Positions 60,591 through 64,000 of a DNA stretch of 64,000 nucleotides are shown here, one piece after another. Where the stretch lies: positions 4,754,678-4,818,677 of the forward strand of contig PTFA01000031.1 in the NCBI GenBank assembly GCA_003342895.1. Reading direction: 5' to 3'. The DNA comes from Casuarius casuarius (taxonomy: Eukaryota; Chordata; Aves; Casuariiformes; Casuariidae). The notes beneath the pieces are model-generated. The model was not told the origin of the DNA. It saw only the letters and a list, made by a program, of their open reading frames with translations, and ran no database searches. The first letter of the stretch is position 1. Each line of letters opens with the position of its first letter. A program made the translations under genes and the position numbers.

Positions 60591-63468
60591 GAGTTCAGAT
60601 CATGCTGCCCACAGACCTGCTCAGAAAGGACAAGTGCTTTCTCCCATCTAAATTAGCTCAAACTTCACTGAAAAATATGCATGTAAATTATTACACTTAT
60701 GCACTGTCACACATCTCCCTGCTTTGAGCATTGCTAAATGGTTTTGATGCAACTAGAGACTGGATCTTTTGAAACACATGCTCTAGAGAACAACTGGGAG
60801 CCCCTTCCAGTTGGCTGCTCACATCCCTCAAAAGACGCACTCCATGCTGTAATCACCACTGGCCAAACCGTCATGCCTTTCCCAGACACAGCTGCCACCA
60901 CTGCATAGTACAAAAAGCACAGCTCAGGATACTGGAGTTGTAAGAGCTCTACTCTATTACTGTTCAAGTACAAGTGAGTTGTTACAAGAAGTAATGAGAC
61001 TTTAATCAATCTTTCCGAAGAACCACCATGCTTTGCAGCAAAGCTAAAAACTCATCAGCATTTCCAGGATAAGCTTTAAATTAAGCTTTTGAGTTGAATT
61101 AACTCTGCCTACGAATGCCTACGAATTTGTAAGGTGGAAATCACAGGAAACTTGGTTGATCTGCTTGATTGCCACAAACTCTTTAGTCAGGAAAACCAAC
61201 ACTATTGCAGGGGAGTTTTCCTCTGGAAAATCTGATTTTCTTTCCCTCAAGTCAGAGTGAAATTCAAATGAAAAAGAAGCATGAACCCTCATGAAAACTG
61301 CCTCTGCACTGCAGTGTGATAAACAAAAGCAACAGTCAGAGGCTTTTGGGCGAGCTGAGTTTCACATCTGAACCCCACACATCTGCAGTCCCCAGATAAT
61401 CTGAGCTGACTCAACCCCAAGTGTTTGCTTACATCAGCTCGCCTGGTAACAAGCAGAGGCTTTTAGGAATAGCACCCAAAGATGAGCTAAGCTACTGGAA
61501 TAATAGCAACTGTTAACAAGGGCAGTAGTCAAATGACTACTCTAAAAATTGGTTTGGTGGTGAAATACTATGTCTGTCAGAGAGCCAACATAGACAACTG
61601 AGGGGCAATAATGTCTTAAATCGGCATAGATGATTCTGCTGCAGCTGTCTCTCAATGGAGCCCCTATAATTTGAAATGTTGCTGTATGCCTTTTCTTTTA
61701 CATTTTCACCTTAACACAAAAAGGGTACATGATGGATTCACCTAAAGCTAAGGAGGAACATGGGGAAAAGAAGAAATGAAAGGATAATATCAAACTATAC
61801 TTGCACTCAAATCTGTTTATTTTCATGCCACGACATGCACAGATTTCATGCATTTCACAAAGAGAAATGAAAAAAGTAAATCTATGTGTATTTTATATTC
61901 CTCAGAGGCAGCTAATAAAATTTGCCACAATATTCTGTAAACAGGTAAATAGCTAAAAGCCTGAACCCAGAAATGTGCTAATTACGGAATACCACAGATA
62001 TGTAAATGAAGAGACCTTAGGCAAGAGAAGGGAAGGAAATAGTTTCATCTACCCCCATGACCATGAGATGCCACCATGATCAACCAGAAAATAAAAGTAA
62101 TCAATGTTTTACATGTGAGCAGGGACTGCTCATTCCATCTTGGGCTAGAGACAGGGTAGAGTTGACTCTGGGCAGACACCTCTAGCAACAGGAACAGTAA
62201 AAATACACCTCCAGGAGCTCTCTAGGTTAACACAGACTGTAGAGGCCAAGAAGTCAGAAAAAAATGCTAGCTAATATACTGGAGCAGCTATGGAGAATTC
62301 CTTGTTGCAAGGCAAAATCTTAATAGCGCACTTGTATTCTCTTTCAATGAAATATATTCTTATATCCTTAAATCGTGTGTAGCAATTAAGCAGGCTAAAT
62401 AATCTAATACATTATTGGCATATCACTTTTTGGTGTGATGAATCTGTCATTCAAGTGTTGCTTGACAGTCTAGGGGTTTTATCACACACCAGTTTGTGTA
62501 GGTTCTCTGGGGTAATTCAAGGATGCCAAGTTAGAAAGCAATTTCACTCTCGGGAAGTGCTGTTCAAACAGCAAGGTAGTAAGAAGACAAACAGAGACTC
62601 TGAAATCTCTAGAAGCCTCTGATACACCTTGATGCATTCCCAACTGTAGACTGACTTTAAAGGCATACAGAAGGGGAAGCAGAACTGCTGTCAGGTGCTT
62701 TAAGTCTGCAAAGCCTCTGCTAGACAACAGCAGTGTTAAGAAACTTTTCTGTGCGCAGACTGATTTTGGAAGGCAGAAGCATGTGAGAGACACACAAGAG
62801 ACGTGCACTTCACCAGAAAGCAATTTCCCTAAACATCCTGACTGCTGAGTTTAGAGGGACCCTTGGGAACCAAGAGCCCTTACCCTGCATTGCCTGCAAA
62901 AACTCCCTGGTGCTTCTCTACTGCAAAAAGATTATACATTTATTCTGAGTGCTTTTTCCAGTTTGTGTTTGCATACTCAATTTCCTTGTTTCATGTTTCT
63001 CCAGCCACAAGTCCCTGTGTGAGGGAACACTGCTGGCAAGCTTAACACCCCTAGCTTAAATTCTGATACACATGCATCACTCATAATATTTCTACATCCA
63101 GATGCACCTCATGCTCGTAACAAAACAGCAATTTATTTTATAGCTGACATCTATTTTGCTTCTTACGATGCAATTTTTTTTTTTTAACTCTTTTCCTGGT
63201 ATCTGTGTGTTCTATTTACAAGACAATCATTTTTTCCCTGATACTTTAAAAGAAGTTATTTTTCATGATGTTTCCTTTTTGGATCTTCCAATAAATGGTA
63301 ATCATACTATGGGACTTGTAAAGCATCCAGCCATGAAAAAGAATAGAGCGGGAGAAAAAAAATTGAGGTATTGGGAAAGACAAAAGTGGAGTTAAGACTT
63401 GTTCCACTTTCATATTTGACGCCTGAGTCCCACTTACATTTAGATCACACTACTATCATCGTTTTTCC

Positions 63469-63675
63469 AATTAGATATAAGGAAAAAAACTACTACGAGG
63501 GTAGTCAAACACTGGAACAGGTTGCCCAGAGAAAACATCCATCCTTGGAGATAGTCAAAACTCGACAGGACAAGGTCTGGAGCAACCTGCTCTGACTGGA
63601 CCTGCCTGGAGTGGGGGTCGGACCAGACAACCTCCAGCGCTCCCTTCCACCCCGGGTCAGTCTGTGATTCTGTTC
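63469..63675 (+). mobile_element. CR1 LINE, 3' end (5'-truncated)
   Basis: This is a plus-strand CR1 tail with the blocks ATTAGATATAAGGAAA, ACACTGGAACAGGTTGCCCA, GAGCAACCTGCTCTGACTGG, GGACCAGACAACCTCCAG and a terminal TCTGTGATTCTG. It is about 207 bp long, antisense to HECW1, and looks younger than the 24.5-kb copy. An ORF of 74 codons passing through it is a chance frame of the CR1 tail. Confidence 0.94.
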
Positions 63676-64000
63676 TTGCTTTTCTTATGGTGTAAAGGGG
63701 CCAGCAAGTGGAAGTAAGATTATCAGTACATGCAATCTAATCGTGTAAAGCTGCCTTAAAAGTGGCCCCTAAAAAAGAAGAAATAAGGCCTGTAGCACTT
63801 ACTGTCAGGGTTGTGTGTAAAACTAAAAGCGAGCCATGACAGCTCCCCAAGGTAAGTAAACATGTCACCTCCCTACACCTCTGCTTCCTACTGTCTCAGA
63901 AGTGAACAAATATCTGTCAGATGCATAGGCCCTGCTACCTACGGAGGAGGAAGGGTTTGGACTAAACATTGCTGCCTACTATTAGAGGTCTCAGTGAAGC

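Larger units (their letters stand above)
1..64000 (-). other. HECW1: Internal part of the HECW1 gene (three coding exons and four introns)
   Basis: The whole window appears to lie inside one transcription unit read on the minus strand. Three exons at 40951-41045, 14273-14348 and 4593-4762 join in order with matching phases into one open reading frame, which I recognise as the N-terminal region of the HECT E3 ligase HECW1 (NEDL1). HECW proteins have an N-terminal HECW domain, a C2 domain, two WW domains and a C-terminal HECT domain. HECW1 is known mainly from neurons and is reported to act on Dishevelled-1 and mutant SOD1. The start codon, the rest of C2, the WW domains, the HECT domain and both UTRs lie outside. 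I searched both flanks by eye for the neighbouring exons (the upstream part of the HECW domain; the second half of C2) and did not find them. Exon numbers cannot be assigned from this window. Confidence 0.88.
41046..64000 (-). other. HECW1: HECW1 intron, partial, at least 23 kb (upstream of the HECW-domain exon)
   Basis: This stretch ends at the TTTTTTAG acceptor of the HECW-domain exon and runs off the right edge. I looked for the preceding exon, which should end in a Met-Glu-Pro context just before the ETKICF exon, and did not see it. Contents are a 27-bp tandem duplication (46204-46257), a pyrimidine-rich stretch (45795-46015), a purine-rich tract (46680-47110), a CA/T21 simple-repeat pair (47901-47976), palindromic amniote-type repeat fragments (51588-51625, 59663-59720, 60508-60590), a MIR (57365-57500), a small TATA/CpG cluster (59333-59454) and a CR1 copy (63469-63675). 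The stretches 41.1-45.7, 48.4-51.5, 51.9-57.3 and 60.6-63.4 kb hold nothing I can name. Confidence 0.75.

Overview
The window looks like vertebrate, most likely bird, nuclear DNA. It is AT-leaning, has no operon structure and almost no long ORFs. It carries two typical CR1 LINE 3' ends in opposite orientations and is otherwise poor in recent repeats. A crocodilian or turtle is not excluded, but the low density of young repeats favours a bird.

The only gene I can support is HECW1 (NEDL1, a C2-WW-HECT E3 ubiquitin ligase) on the minus strand, so transcription runs from high to low coordinates. Three consecutive internal coding exons are visible: 40951-41045 (end of the N-terminal HECW domain), 14273-14348 (linker) and 4593-4762 (first half of the C2 domain). 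Their splice sites are canonical and their phases fit each other exactly (phase 1 in, then 0, then 1, then 0 out). They encode 113 whole residues, counting the Asp codon split across the second junction, plus one Pro codon completed at the 5' edge. The residues fit HECW1 better than its paralogue HECW2. Neither the 5' nor the 3' end of the gene is in the window.

Everything else is intron: 1-4592 (partial), 4763-14272 (9.5 kb), 14349-40950 (26.6 kb) and 41046-64000 (partial, at least 23 kb). The 9.5-kb intron holds the most interesting material. A heavily decayed Ty3/gypsy-type retrotransposon pol fossil lies at about 7.65-9.56 kb on the minus strand, with recognisable reverse transcriptase, integrase and C-terminal pieces. 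Next to it are fossil pieces of a CR1-like LINE on the plus strand (about 9.97-10.44 kb). The 26.6-kb intron has a 466-bp element with inverted ends (16177-16642), a CpG-richer block that may be an old LTR (about 14.83-15.30 kb), a CR1 copy (24505-24905) and several MIR-like SINEs. The large 5' intron has a perfect 27-bp tandem duplication, a 430-bp purine-rich tract, short palindromic amniote-type repeats, a small TATA/CpG cluster near 59.4 kb, and a CR1 copy at the right edge.

I found no RNA gene, CRISPR array, complete mobile element or new multi-gene system. The listed ORFs of 60-219 codons are consistent with chance open frames in intron DNA. All repeat names rest on reading the sequence by eye and would need RepeatMasker or alignment to confirm.
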